Shown: positions 1 to 6,842, counted from the first letter of the stretch. The stretch: DNA of 15,379 nt from Candidatus Poseidoniaceae archaeon (GCA_022451765.1 JAKUNY010000023.1:1-15379), one strand, 5' to 3'. Numbers and translations are program-made. Notes: generated by a model from the sequence alone, not told the origin.

Positions 1-168
1 ATGAACAGTCGAACATTCTTCACATCGTAGAAGGTAATCCTTGCCTCGGCCTGCTTCTTTTTCTCTAAGAATCTGATGACTTGTGACATCTTCACAAGTA
101 GGACAGAGAACAGCGTTTTCCAAGACTTCTTCATCTTCGAAGTCGTCTTCGTAGAACTCGTCATCCAT
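1..168 (-). CDS. HVO_0476-like zinc-ribbon protein, N-terminal part (cut by window edge)
   Basis: The minus strand from the ATG at 168 reads 56 codons to the window edge without a stop. The product starts with a very acidic stretch (MDDEFYEDDFEDEE). Two CxxC knuckles follow, LCPTC (C22, C25) and RCEEC (C49, C52), spaced as in a zinc ribbon, with a basic segment between them and a final VH. This matches the start of the archaeal HVO_0476 family, small zinc-finger proteins of unknown function that are widespread in Euryarchaeota; the name is by recollection of the family pattern. The C-terminal part lies outside the window. The frame stays open upstream to a TGA at 313-315, with GTG codons at 228 and 210, so a longer form cannot be excluded; I prefer the ATG because it opens directly on the acidic stretch. 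It is divergent from the methyltransferase-like gene, with 94 bp between starts. Confidence 0.7.
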   Translation of the reverse strand, partial: MDDEFYEDDFEDEEVLENAVLCPTCEDVTSHQILREKEAGRGKDYLLRCEECSTVH

Positions 169-262
169 GCTTCTCAAGATGACCTCGAAGCCTGTTCCCT
201 TTGAATCCACCGCATGCGGTCCCGACACATTGTTCAAAACGACCCGTTGCTGTGGTTGAGGT

Positions 263-979
263 ATGAGCGATGTCGATCGAGCCCAAGTTCTTCCAACTTT
301 GCTCAGTGCAGATCACGAACGCGCACGAGATGAGCCGGAAATCGCAGCTAATATTGCATCACAATTTGAGCATATGTGGCTTTCAACGTGGTCCATATCT
401 GTCTTACGCCGACTACGCGACGCACTCGGACGACAAGCGCCTCGTCGTGTTCTCGAAGTTGGCGGAAGCATTGGACACCGATCAGCATGGCTTTTTGACC
501 TCTTCAACGATGATCCAATCGAACGTTTCGATATTGTTGAACAGGGTGCCAAATTTGGTGTCATCCTTCACCGGCTTCAATCAAGATACGAAGCTGCGCA
601 ATGGTCATCAATCATCGTCAATGATTTTGCGACTTTGTGTGCTGAGGAAAAAGCATGGAAATTGACAACAACTTCTGGCGTTGGTGCGGATGAACGGCGA
701 CTATCTGAGCAATACGATGCTATCATCATCGACTCTCCCCTTTCTCGATTGTCAAGTGACTTGCGGAATGGAATGGAACTTCTTTCAAGCAACGGTGTTC
801 TCTACACGACCGAACCGGAGACACCGGTCGGTGATTATGAGGAATTTGACGATGATGGGAAAGCAAAAGTCGATGGTTTCAATTCATGGATTGAATTCAT
901 TCAATCAACTCAAGAAACACACTACATCGCATTTGTTCCACTCTTCAGTGGTACCTTGGTCGCTTTTTTCAAGCGGTAG
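263..979 (+). CDS. class I SAM-dependent methyltransferase-like protein
   Basis: A 238-residue soluble protein with a Rossmann methyltransferase pattern. Motif I is VLEVGGSIG (residues 63-71), which would bind S-adenosylmethionine. It is followed by FDIVEQ (89-94), where the acidic residue after the second strand would hold the ribose. YDAIIIDSP (151-159) is the motif IV strand. The C-terminal half is beta-rich and ends in FFKR. The layout resembles O-methyltransferase or spermidine-synthase-like folds; no substrate can be assigned. It could also be a non-catalytic relative, since motif I is VGGSIG rather than the more usual GxGxG. The ATG at 263 has GAGGT directly in front of it, too close to act as an SD, so the message is probably leaderless or short-leadered. 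Its stop overlaps the stop of the convergent S8 protease by 11 nt. Confidence 0.7.
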   Translation: MSDVDRAQVLPTLLSADHERARDEPEIAANIASQFEHMWLSTWSISVLRRLRDALGRQAPRRVLEVGGSIGHRSAWLFDLFNDDPIERFDIVEQGAKFGVILHRLQSRYEAAQWSSIIVNDFATLCAEEKAWKLTTTSGVGADERRLSEQYDAIIIDSPLSRLSSDLRNGMELLSSNGVLYTTEPETPVGDYEEFDDDGKAKVDGFNSWIEFIQSTQETHYIAFVPLFSGTLVAFFKR

Positions 980-2108
980 ATTCTTGTTCAGCCTTGTCCA
1001 AAAGCGCATCGATATCGAGCAATCCGTATCCATAGTTGGTGTCGTGATCGGTTTGTCCCTCTTTTGGATTGACAGTCTGCATAAGCCAATCTTTGACGGT
1101 ATCGATTGTCGATACATCGCCTGATGTTCCATTGCTGGCCAATTGAGGTTGTGCCTCAAGAAGAAGGGCAAGAGCACCTGTGACGAAGACCGTTGCAGCA
1201 CTGGTTCCACTCGAGGATGACCAAGTGCCTTGAGCGTTTAGAACGGGTACATCTTTTGCAGGTGCGACAAGTTCTGGCTTTTTGTCCGGATCTCCTCGTG
1301 GTAGCTTCGGTGGGAAAAAACTCACTGCGTTGTTCCCCGTTGATGATTTCGACCAATGACTGCCGGATTGTGTAACTCCTCCAACACAAATGACTCTGCG
1401 TTCACTTCCTGGAGATGCAACATCTCCATCGTCTTCTTCCCCACCATCATTGCCTGCGGCTGCGACAACAAATATTCCACGAGCCATGGCATCGTTCACA
1501 GAATCTTCAATGGTTCGACTTGAGGAACCCAGAAGTGGAAACAAATCTTGACCTCCGCCTAAGGAAAGTGAAATGATGTTGACGTTCTGATTAACACACC
1601 AGTCAATTCCAGAGACAACGTCTTCCTCATAGCCAGAACCGTTCTCAAGCAACGACTTTGCAACGTAGAGATTTACGTTCTTGGCAACACCGTTGATCCA
1701 GCCATTTGCGACCAATATCCCTGCCATGCTGGTTCCGTGTCCATTGTCATCGTAGGGATTGGATTTGCCTTGGACAACATCGATCCATCCAGCAACATCA
1801 AAACCCTCGAGATCGGGATGATTCAGTTCCATTCCGGTGTCAACGATGCACACATTGACGCCTTCCCCAGAGTATTCACTTGGTACATTGATGAGATTTC
1901 TGTAAGCTCGTTCCGATTCAACCAGTTCATCGCTTGGCCTTACAAATGTCAGACCATCGCCCACGATGATGTTGTAAACAAATCCAGCGACAAGGACAAG
2001 CAAAGCAGCCATTGCTATACTTACGATTCTTCGTACGATGAGAAGATCTTTTTCCAGTTGAGGATTTAATGGTGCAAGTTCCTGCGAAGAACCATTCGTT
2101 TCCTTCAT
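969..2108 (-). CDS. membrane-anchored S8 (subtilisin-family) serine peptidase
   Basis: A 379-residue subtilase. A hydrophobic segment at about residues 24-48 (IVSIAMAALLVLVAGFVYNI) follows a short N-terminal tail, so the protein is probably N-in with the protease domain outside. The catalytic set is complete: Asp90 in IVDTG, His124 in NGHGTSMAG, oxyanion Asn220 in AAAGNDGG and Ser303 in SGTSAATVFVTG. An acidic loop at 223-229 (EEDDGD) could bind metal. No I9-type propeptide is visible; only about 25 residues separate the anchor from the domain. The gene is last in the minus-strand operon. Its ATG lies 9 nt after the cysteine desulfurase stop, with an SD (GAGGTC, 2114-2119) that overlaps that stop, implying translational coupling. 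Its substrate is unknown; peptide foraging or envelope quality control are both possible. Confidence 0.93.
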   Translation of the reverse strand: MKETNGSSQELAPLNPQLEKDLLIVRRIVSIAMAALLVLVAGFVYNIIVGDGLTFVRPSDELVESERAYRNLINVPSEYSGEGVNVCIVDTGMELNHPDLEGFDVAGWIDVVQGKSNPYDDNGHGTSMAGILVANGWINGVAKNVNLYVAKSLLENGSGYEEDVVSGIDWCVNQNVNIISLSLGGGQDLFPLLGSSSRTIEDSVNDAMARGIFVVAAAGNDGGEEDDGDVASPGSERRVICVGGVTQSGSHWSKSSTGNNAVSFFPPKLPRGDPDKKPELVAPAKDVPVLNAQGTWSSSSGTSAATVFVTGALALLLEAQPQLASNGTSGDVSTIDTVKDWLMQTVNPKEGQTDHDTNYGYGLLDIDALLDKAEQESTA

Positions 2109-2113
2109 GAAAA

Positions 2114-2119
2114 GACCTC
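2114..2119 (-). promoter_or_regulatory. Shine-Dalgarno site of the anchored S8 protease
   Basis: Reads GAGGTC on the minus strand, 5 nt before the ATG at 2108. It overlaps the TGA stop (2118-2120) of the upstream desulfurase gene. This supports both the start choice and coupled translation. Confidence 0.7.
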
Positions 2120-3335
2120 ATTGAAATGCTTCTACGGCTTCGGAGAAGGTATCAACAAATCGCTTAACATCCTCGTCAGTGTTGTAAAAATAAGCAGATG
2201 CTCGTAGCGAACCATCGTACCCTCTGCTGTTAAACCATGAGTGGACACAATGCTGCCCAGATCGGACCATGACACCAGATACCTCGTCGAGAAGAAGCGC
2301 AATGTCATGTGCTGGAAGCTTTTCATCAAGAAGAAGCGAACAGATACCTCCTCGTTGTGATGCATCTTCCGGTCCTATGATGGAAATACCATCCAAGTCT
2401 TTAACGCCGTTTGACATAATACGGTTTAATCGTACTTCATGCTCGTGAACTTGTTGCATGTTCAACTGTGAGAGATAGTCAATCGCAGCCCCAGTTGCCA
2501 TCATTCCAGCGAAGTGGCCAAGTCCACCTTCAAACTTTGAGGGGGATTGTGCCCATTCAACGCTGTCATAGTGTGAGGTTTTTACGGTCTGTCCACCGGA
2601 TTGAATTGTTCGCATGTTGTTGAGCAGTTCTTCTTTACCCCACAAACCTCCCATCCCAGATGGGCCGAGCATTTTGTGAATCGAAAACGCAAAGAAATCA
2701 ATGCCCATTTCTTGAACATCTACAGGCATGTGCGGAGCTGATTGAGCACCGTCGACACAAACCAATGCATCAAAATCTTTGGCAATTTTCGTGATTTCTC
2801 GAATAGGGCTTTGGATACCATCCAGATTTCCTACTTGGCTGATTGATACCATGCGTAGTTTTGATCCAGCTTCAGAGCACATGCTTTCAAATGCTTCTAG
2901 ATCAAACGTGTTGTCTGGATTTGACGGCACAACCCGGTGGTCAACACCTTGTTCCTCTTCGAGTTGCAACCAAGGCACTAAGTTCGAATTGTGTTCTCGA
3001 TCCGTCGTCAAAACAATGTCATCTTTTTCCCAAGAGAGACCCTTTGCGACTTGGTTCAAGCTGTGTGTAGCGTTGCGTGTGAAGACAATCTCATTGACAG
3101 ATGGAGCATTGAAGAATCCAGAAAGTGTTCTTCGAGATTGTGCGATTGTTCTGGAAACGGTGGTCCCATAGCGATGCACAGATCGACCGCCACAACCTGG
3201 CGTTTTTGTGTAGTAATCTGATATGGCGTTGATAACAGATTGTGGTCGCAAGGTGACACAGGCATTGTCCAGATAGGCAACAGGGTGTTCCTCGCAAAGT
3301 GCAGGGAAATCTTCTCGAAGTTTCTTTAAATCCAT
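2118..3335 (-). CDS. sufS: cysteine desulfurase, SufS/class V aminotransferase family
   Basis: A 405-residue PLP enzyme, nearly the length of E. coli SufS (406). It should take sulfur from L-cysteine, giving alanine and an enzyme persulfide for Fe-S clusters or other sulfur acceptors. Visible residues are the N-terminal YLDNA (21-25), the PLP-ring stacking site DREHNSN (H115), VDGAQSAPH (D195, Q198), the Schiff-base lysine K221 in SIHKMLGPSG, and the persulfide cysteine C363 in RSGQHC. These are the SufS-type (group II) features. The start is the ATG at 3335, seven nt after GAGGAGG; an in-frame TTG two codons upstream would lie between the SD and the ATG. The start overlaps the upstream membrane gene's stop by one base (TGATG). 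No SufBCD or SufE/U is next to it, so the acceptor is unknown. A cysteine sulfinate or selenocysteine lyase role is a less likely alternative. Confidence 0.92.
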   Translation of the reverse strand: MDLKKLREDFPALCEEHPVAYLDNACVTLRPQSVINAISDYYTKTPGCGGRSVHRYGTTVSRTIAQSRRTLSGFFNAPSVNEIVFTRNATHSLNQVAKGLSWEKDDIVLTTDREHNSNLVPWLQLEEEQGVDHRVVPSNPDNTFDLEAFESMCSEAGSKLRMVSISQVGNLDGIQSPIREITKIAKDFDALVCVDGAQSAPHMPVDVQEMGIDFFAFSIHKMLGPSGMGGLWGKEELLNNMRTIQSGGQTVKTSHYDSVEWAQSPSKFEGGLGHFAGMMATGAAIDYLSQLNMQQVHEHEVRLNRIMSNGVKDLDGISIIGPEDASQRGGICSLLLDEKLPAHDIALLLDEVSGVMVRSGQHCVHSWFNSRGYDGSLRASAYFYNTDEDVKRFVDTFSEAVEAFQ

Positions 3336-4270
3336 CACCAAGCCTCCTCATCAGGTGATACTTCGACGAGGCTTGCCTTGCTCATCAAGTCTTCTTCTGC
3401 GGTTACAGCCGCTTTGGTGCGAACACGGGCTTCGTTACCAAGCATTTTCTGCGGGAACCAAATCGTCCAAACCATGAGTGGGATGGTAATAACCGAGAAG
3501 AGTAAGTGAAGTACGAGCGCCCATGTGCGTGACCCTGTTCGCTCAGCGATGTAATGCGCTCCTGTCCAAGCACTCAGCATTGCACCAGCAGTCCATGCCA
3601 AGCAAACCAACATCCATCCGGACAGTGAGTGTTCTCGCATTGAGGCTTCCATGACTCGTACATCTTCGTGGATGTGATGTGTCTCTACATGGAGATCCCG
3701 GGTTTCCCGAACCGCCTTGATGAAGAAATACAAGAAGAAAATACAAACGAGTGTAATGAGGAAACCGCCCATCATATCCGAGAGTGAGAAGGAAAGTGGG
3801 AAGTCTTTGTTGTTTGAATGGAAGTAAACTTGAGCAATTCCTAAACCTCCCCATATCAACAGTAAGGTAACGGTGTGTGTGCGCATGATTGGGAACAATT
3901 GCAGCATAGAAAACAGGAACCACGCCCAACATACAACGGACAACACCATCTGGAAGTAAGCGGTACTTCCAGCAACTTGGAGGCCCTCTAATCCAGAGAT
4001 TTTTGCATTACCACCATCAAATATATCCCCATTAAGTGCCCCAAGGAAAACAGCAAAAATCGCAGATACAACAGCGACCGAATACTGTGTGTTCCAATCC
4101 AAACGGAAAAGCCTCAATTGGAAAACGAGCTCGTTACGAATTTGTGGAATCATTGGATGAAGATCGATGAACCATGGTTTTATCTCAACGTCACCAAGAC
4201 GAAACGGGAGTGCATCTTGTGATGCGTCCTCAATCTTCCCCAATAACTGGGTTGGTTCGTCACCGTCCAT
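3335..4270 (-). CDS. six-TM membrane protein of unknown function
   Basis: I do not recognise this family. From the ATG at 4270 the product has 311 residues: a hydrophilic N-terminal region of about 60 residues with KPWFIDLHPMIPQIRNEL, then six likely membrane spans at about 63-80, 104-126, 132-150, 166-186, 218-236 and 250-271, and an acidic tail. Between spans 4 and 5 lies a charged, histidine-rich loop (ETRDLHVETHHIHED, 189-203) that could bind metal or a partner. A TTG 14 codons upstream (4312) is an alternative start, but GGAGG at 4274-4278 favours the ATG, although the 3-nt spacing is short. It is the first gene of the operon with the cysteine desulfurase and the anchored protease, and its TGA overlaps the desulfurase ATG. 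That context suggests a shared role but does not define it. Confidence 0.8.
   Translation of the reverse strand: MDGDEPTQLLGKIEDASQDALPFRLGDVEIKPWFIDLHPMIPQIRNELVFQLRLFRLDWNTQYSVAVVSAIFAVFLGALNGDIFDGGNAKISGLEGLQVAGSTAYFQMVLSVVCWAWFLFSMLQLFPIMRTHTVTLLLIWGGLGIAQVYFHSNNKDFPLSFSLSDMMGGFLITLVCIFFLYFFIKAVRETRDLHVETHHIHEDVRVMEASMREHSLSGWMLVCLAWTAGAMLSAWTGAHYIAERTGSRTWALVLHLLFSVITIPLMVWTIWFPQKMLGNEARVRTKAAVTAEEDLMSKASLVEVSPDEEAW
3343..3349 (-). promoter_or_regulatory. Shine-Dalgarno site of the cysteine desulfurase gene
   Basis: Reads GAGGAGG on the minus strand, 7 nt before the ATG at 3335. It lies inside the last codons of the upstream membrane-protein gene. It is the strongest SD in the window and decides the ATG start over the TTG at 3341. 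Confidence 0.8.
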
Positions 4271-4330
4271 GACCCTCCGTAACAGTCCCCCTTTGAGGTT
4301 CTTGCGTTGCAACCTTGAGAGGCGTGAGCG

Positions 4331-4336
4331 TTAAAC
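4331..4336 (+). promoter_or_regulatory. possible TATA box of tRNA-Ser
   Basis: TTAAAC sits about 30 bp upstream of the first tRNA-Ser base, in the window expected for an archaeal TATA box. The match to consensus is only partial. Confidence 0.4.
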
Positions 4337-4363
4337 ACTGATGAGGGTTGGAATGAAATGCGA

Positions 4364-4449
4364 GCCGAGATCGCATAGCCTGGTAGTGCGCGCGACTGGA
4401 AATCGCGTGGGCCCGTCCCTCGGGAGTTCAAATCTCTCTCTCGGCGCCA
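4364..4449 (+). tRNA. tRNA-Ser(GGA)
   Basis: A full cloverleaf can be folded by eye. The acceptor stem is GCCGAGA (4364-4370) with TCTCGGC (4439-4445). The anticodon stem is CGCGA/TCGCG around the loop CTGGAAA, with anticodon GGA at 4398-4400. A long variable arm of about 14 nt (4408-4421, GGG paired with CCC) marks a class II tRNA, as required for serine. The T stem is GGGAG/CTCTC with loop TTCAAAT. The discriminator is G4446, the archaeal serine identity base, and CCA (4447-4449) is encoded. No intron is seen. The mature body is 83 nt without CCA. A T-run (4470-4473) about 20 nt downstream may end transcription. Confidence 0.95.
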
Positions 4450-4490
4450 TTTCACCTTGAGGGCGCTCGTTTTGACTAGACGCGAAGCGG

Positions 4491-4496
4491 TTATAT
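4491..4496 (+). promoter_or_regulatory. TATA box of tRNA-Thr
   Basis: TTATAT is preceded by the purine-rich CGAAGCGG, which would fit a BRE. It is centred 28 bp upstream of the first tRNA-Thr base at 4522, the normal archaeal spacing. It suggests that tRNA-Thr is transcribed separately from tRNA-Ser. Confidence 0.65.
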
Positions 4497-4521
4497 CGAA
4501 ATGCTTGGTGGCATGGACGCC

Positions 4522-4596
4522 GCCACCGTGGCTTAGTGGTATAGCACCTCATTGGTAATGAGGAGGTCGCGAGTTCGATCCTCGCCGGTGGCTCCA
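4522..4596 (+). tRNA. tRNA-Thr(GGT)
   Basis: A standard class I cloverleaf. The acceptor stem is GCCACCG (4522-4528) with CGGTGGC (4586-4592). The anticodon stem is CCTCA/TGAGG around the loop TTGGTAA, with anticodon GGT at 4554-4556, reading ACC and ACU. The T arm is GCGAG-TTCGATC-CTCGC. The discriminator is U (4593) and CCA is encoded at 4594-4596. No intron is visible. It lies 72 nt after the tRNA-Ser CCA and has its own TATA-like box. Confidence 0.95.
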
Positions 4597-4631
4597 TCCA
4601 CAAAACGCGGAATACTGCCAAGTTATTCAAC

Positions 4632-4639
4632 AAATATTA
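4632..4639 (+). promoter_or_regulatory. TATA box of the small coiled-coil gene
   Basis: AAATATTA is centred about 28 bp upstream of the ATG at 4664. A transcript starting at normal archaeal distance would begin almost at that ATG, giving a leaderless message. This supports 4664 over the in-frame ATGs further down. Confidence 0.5.
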
Positions 4640-4663
4640 AGTGTCGTCGTAATTGGTTTTTGG

Positions 4664-4879
4664 ATGAAGAAGGCAACTTCTTCGGATGGGATGAACATGA
4701 GCAACACTACTGAGAAGAAGACCGACACTCAGGCGAGAATCAAAGAATTACAAACACAAGTCGATGACTTGAAAGAACTGGTGAACACACTTCTTTCTGT
4801 CATCGTCGAAGAACCCGATGGTGTTCATACAGGATCTGCACCAACCAGCGGTCACCCTCTCGCCAACACATGCATGTGA
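4664..4879 (+). CDS. small coiled-coil protein of unknown function (71 aa)
   Basis: A short hydrophilic protein with one clear heptad pattern. I26, L29, V33, L36, V40, L43 and I47 occupy a/d positions in register, so residues about 22-50 should form a parallel dimeric or trimeric coiled coil. The N-terminus is Lys/Ser/Thr rich and the C-terminal 20 residues (PDGVHTGSAPTSGHPLANTC) look disordered. The start at 4664 is supported by a TATA-like box at leaderless spacing; ATGs at 4691 and 4697 are alternatives and would leave the coiled coil intact. Its TGA is directly followed by the rtcB stop on the other strand with no base between. The heptads and the tight packing argue for a real gene. A role as an assembly or adaptor peptide is only a guess. 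Confidence 0.65.
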   Translation: MKKATSSDGMNMSNTTEKKTDTQARIKELQTQVDDLKELVNTLLSVIVEEPDGVHTGSAPTSGHPLANTCM

Positions 4880-6355
4880 TTAGCCTTTGATCCCGGTCAT
4901 AGGCTCAAGCCGAAGTACGGGTCGAGCGAGATTCGCAATTGCGGTATTTTGAATGACTCTATCCACATTCTTGTATGCTTCAGGGGCTTCCTCTGAAAGA
5001 ATGTTTTTTGTCGCTGCTTGTACAATGATTCCCTTTTCTCGGAGTTCTTTTTCCTTCGCTTCGGGATTGATTTTTCTTCTCGCTGCGGAACGCGACAAAG
5101 CTCTTCCCGCACCATGACAGGCGCTACCAAACGCCTGATTTTGTTCGGTCTGAGGTCCAGCCATTAACCAAGATCCCCTTCCCATATCGCCTGGAACAAC
5201 GACTGGTTGCCCCGTCTGAGCGAAGGTTCTGTGCAATTCAGGCTGCGTTCCGCTGAATGCCCTTGTCGCTCCTTTTCTATGAACTGCGCATGTACAATTT
5301 TTACCATGGATGACGTGTTCTTCGATTTTAGCGATGTTGTGAGATACATCGTACAATGTTGACAACTCTACCTCTTCACCCAATTCAGCTTTCAAACCCT
5401 TGAACAATCGATCGGTAAGGACGGCTCGATTTGTAAATGCATAATTTGCGGCAGTCTTCATATCGTTAAGGTAAGCCTGTCCCTGCTTGGAATGAATCGG
5501 AGCGGATGCGAGTTGCCGATCGGGTAATTCATAGCCCCATTCATCATCAACCCAAAAGTTTCCACGTTGCTTCAGTCGAAGTTCGAGTTGATGGATGTGG
5601 TCACTGCATACTTGATGACCGAGTCCTCGAGAACCCGAATGTATCATCGCAACAACTTGGTTTTCCGAAAGTTTCCACTTCTTTGCTGTTTCTGCATCAA
5701 CAATCTCAGAAACTCGTTGCAATTCAAGGAAGTGATTTCCACTTCCAAGTGTTCCAAGGGCTCTCATACCGCGTTGTTTCGCACGTTGGCTGATGGTTAA
5801 CTCATCAACCTCAAAACAACCTTCCGATTCAATCGTTCCCGTGACGTGATGTTGTTCGACATCAATTGACTCCAATTCGTTGAGACCACCTCGAAGGATT
5901 GTGTTGAGTTTGGATTCTGGCATTTCAATTCCCCCCTTTCCGGATCCTCCAGCTGGTATGCGTCCGTTGAGACGTCGTGCTAACTTTTCCAAATTTGGAA
6001 TATCACGAGCCTCGATGTTGAGGGCAACTGCTCGTACGCCACAGTTGATGTCAAAACCAACTGCTCCCGGTGAAATCGCTCCACCTTGGTCGCCGTGTTC
6101 AATGTCCGTGGCAACAACACCGCCAATGGGCAATCCGTAACCGTAGTGCCAATCCGCCATCCCCCAGGCGGTTCCAACAATTCCCGGTAATTCGGTAGCA
6201 TTCATCAACTGAATAGGGCCACGACCGTCTTGATAATTTTCAATTTCATCCATCGTGGATACGATGGCTGCATCAACCTTCATTCGATTATGAGCTTTGA
6301 TACGGACAACACCTGGCGAGGACAAGTCGACGTGTTTGGTCCATTCGGCGGCCAT
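4880..6355 (-). CDS. rtcB: RtcB, tRNA-splicing RNA ligase (3'-phosphate / 2',3'-cyclic phosphate to 5'-OH)
   Basis: A 491-residue RtcB, the GTP- and Mn-dependent ligase that joins tRNA exon halves after intron excision and also repairs RNA. All active-site residues known from the Pyrococcus horikoshii enzyme are visible: C105 in DINCGVR, H208 in GSGNHF, H239 in HSGSRGLGH and H339 in SHNIAK bind the two Mn ions, and H414 in CHGAGR is the guanylylated histidine. VHRKGATRAF (358-367) and GDMGRGSW (389-396) belong to the GTP site. The gene is continuous, without the intein found in some archaeal RtcB genes. Length is normal for the family. The ATG at 6355 has no SD, suggesting a leaderless message. 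It lies near two tRNA genes and is divergent from alaS, a translation-related neighbourhood. Confidence 0.97.
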   Translation of the reverse strand: MAAEWTKHVDLSSPGVVRIKAHNRMKVDAAIVSTMDEIENYQDGRGPIQLMNATELPGIVGTAWGMADWHYGYGLPIGGVVATDIEHGDQGGAISPGAVGFDINCGVRAVALNIEARDIPNLEKLARRLNGRIPAGGSGKGGIEMPESKLNTILRGGLNELESIDVEQHHVTGTIESEGCFEVDELTISQRAKQRGMRALGTLGSGNHFLELQRVSEIVDAETAKKWKLSENQVVAMIHSGSRGLGHQVCSDHIHQLELRLKQRGNFWVDDEWGYELPDRQLASAPIHSKQGQAYLNDMKTAANYAFTNRAVLTDRLFKGLKAELGEEVELSTLYDVSHNIAKIEEHVIHGKNCTCAVHRKGATRAFSGTQPELHRTFAQTGQPVVVPGDMGRGSWLMAGPQTEQNQAFGSACHGAGRALSRSAARRKINPEAKEKELREKGIIVQAATKNILSEEAPEAYKNVDRVIQNTAIANLARPVLRLEPMTGIKG

Positions 6356-6842
6356 GCTTGTCGTTCAGCATCTTTCATTTGATGATTTCCACTTTTCCAC
6401 GATATTGAGAGGGAGCATTGAAAGGATTGACGACTACCCGCAAACTGGAGGCGTTGGTTTGAGTCTACCACCGATTGACCTAGAAGTATTCCATGACAAT
6501 GGTTACAATCGACGTCAATGCCGAATCACCGACTTATGGTTTTGGACATGCGATGACCAAAGGACTACGTGCGGTGACACGCATGAAGATGAATACACCT
6601 TCATTGGAAAACCACTCATCGAAGGCTTCGAACAGCGTGGAAAGGCTTTGAAAGATTCGATGCGAGAAGCTTTCTTGTCGTTTTTCGAGACGCATGAACA
6701 TCATCGTGTTGCTCCCTATCCTGTCCTCGCTCGTTGGCGAGATGATATTCATCTTACCATCGCATCCATCGCTGATTTTCAGCCACATGTTACTTCTGGC
6801 GAATCCTCTTACCATCTCTCAGCCTTGTATTCGCTTGTCTGA
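6354..6842 (+). pseudogene. alaS: alanyl-tRNA synthetase, fragment 1 of 3 (N-terminus)
   Basis: This frame carries the start of an archaeal-type AlaRS. LEVFHDNGYNRRQC leads into the zinc-ribbon-like segment with FWT and TTCGD and then YTFIG. Next come MREAFLSFFETHEHHRVAPY and the ATP-site motif RWRDDIHLTIASIADFQPH. It ends at VTSGE, where the family normally continues with a short proline-rich loop and ANPL. ANPL is present one base out of frame at 6799, so the true frame changes at 6798-6803 and the last 13 residues before the TGA at 6842 are spurious. The start is uncertain. The only in-frame ATG (6354) shares CATG with the rtcB start and would make the repaired protein longer than archaeal AlaRS usually is (about 900 residues). 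TTG codons at 6405 and 6459 are alternatives. The usual four-Cys pattern appears reduced. Confidence 0.85.

Noticed and set aside
270..1124. Plus-strand frames of 131 and 147 residues overlapping the methyltransferase and protease genes
   Set aside because: They are out-of-frame shadows with no domain signal, while the overlapped frames carry clear motifs.
3336..3341. TTG start for the cysteine desulfurase at 3341
   Set aside because: The ATG at 3335 sits at ideal distance from GAGGAGG and makes the classic TGATG overlap; the TTG lies between the SD and the ATG.
4331..4633. Minus-strand frames of 91 and 100 residues across the tRNA genes
   Set aside because: They are antisense to two complete cloverleaf tRNAs; the apparent protein sequence comes from the tRNA stems.
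6297..6353. TTG start for alaS at 6297
   Set aside because: It would lie deep inside rtcB on the other strand and add residues with no resemblance to AlaRS.
4880..6355. Intein in rtcB
   Set aside because: The active-site motifs run at normal family spacing with no insertion.
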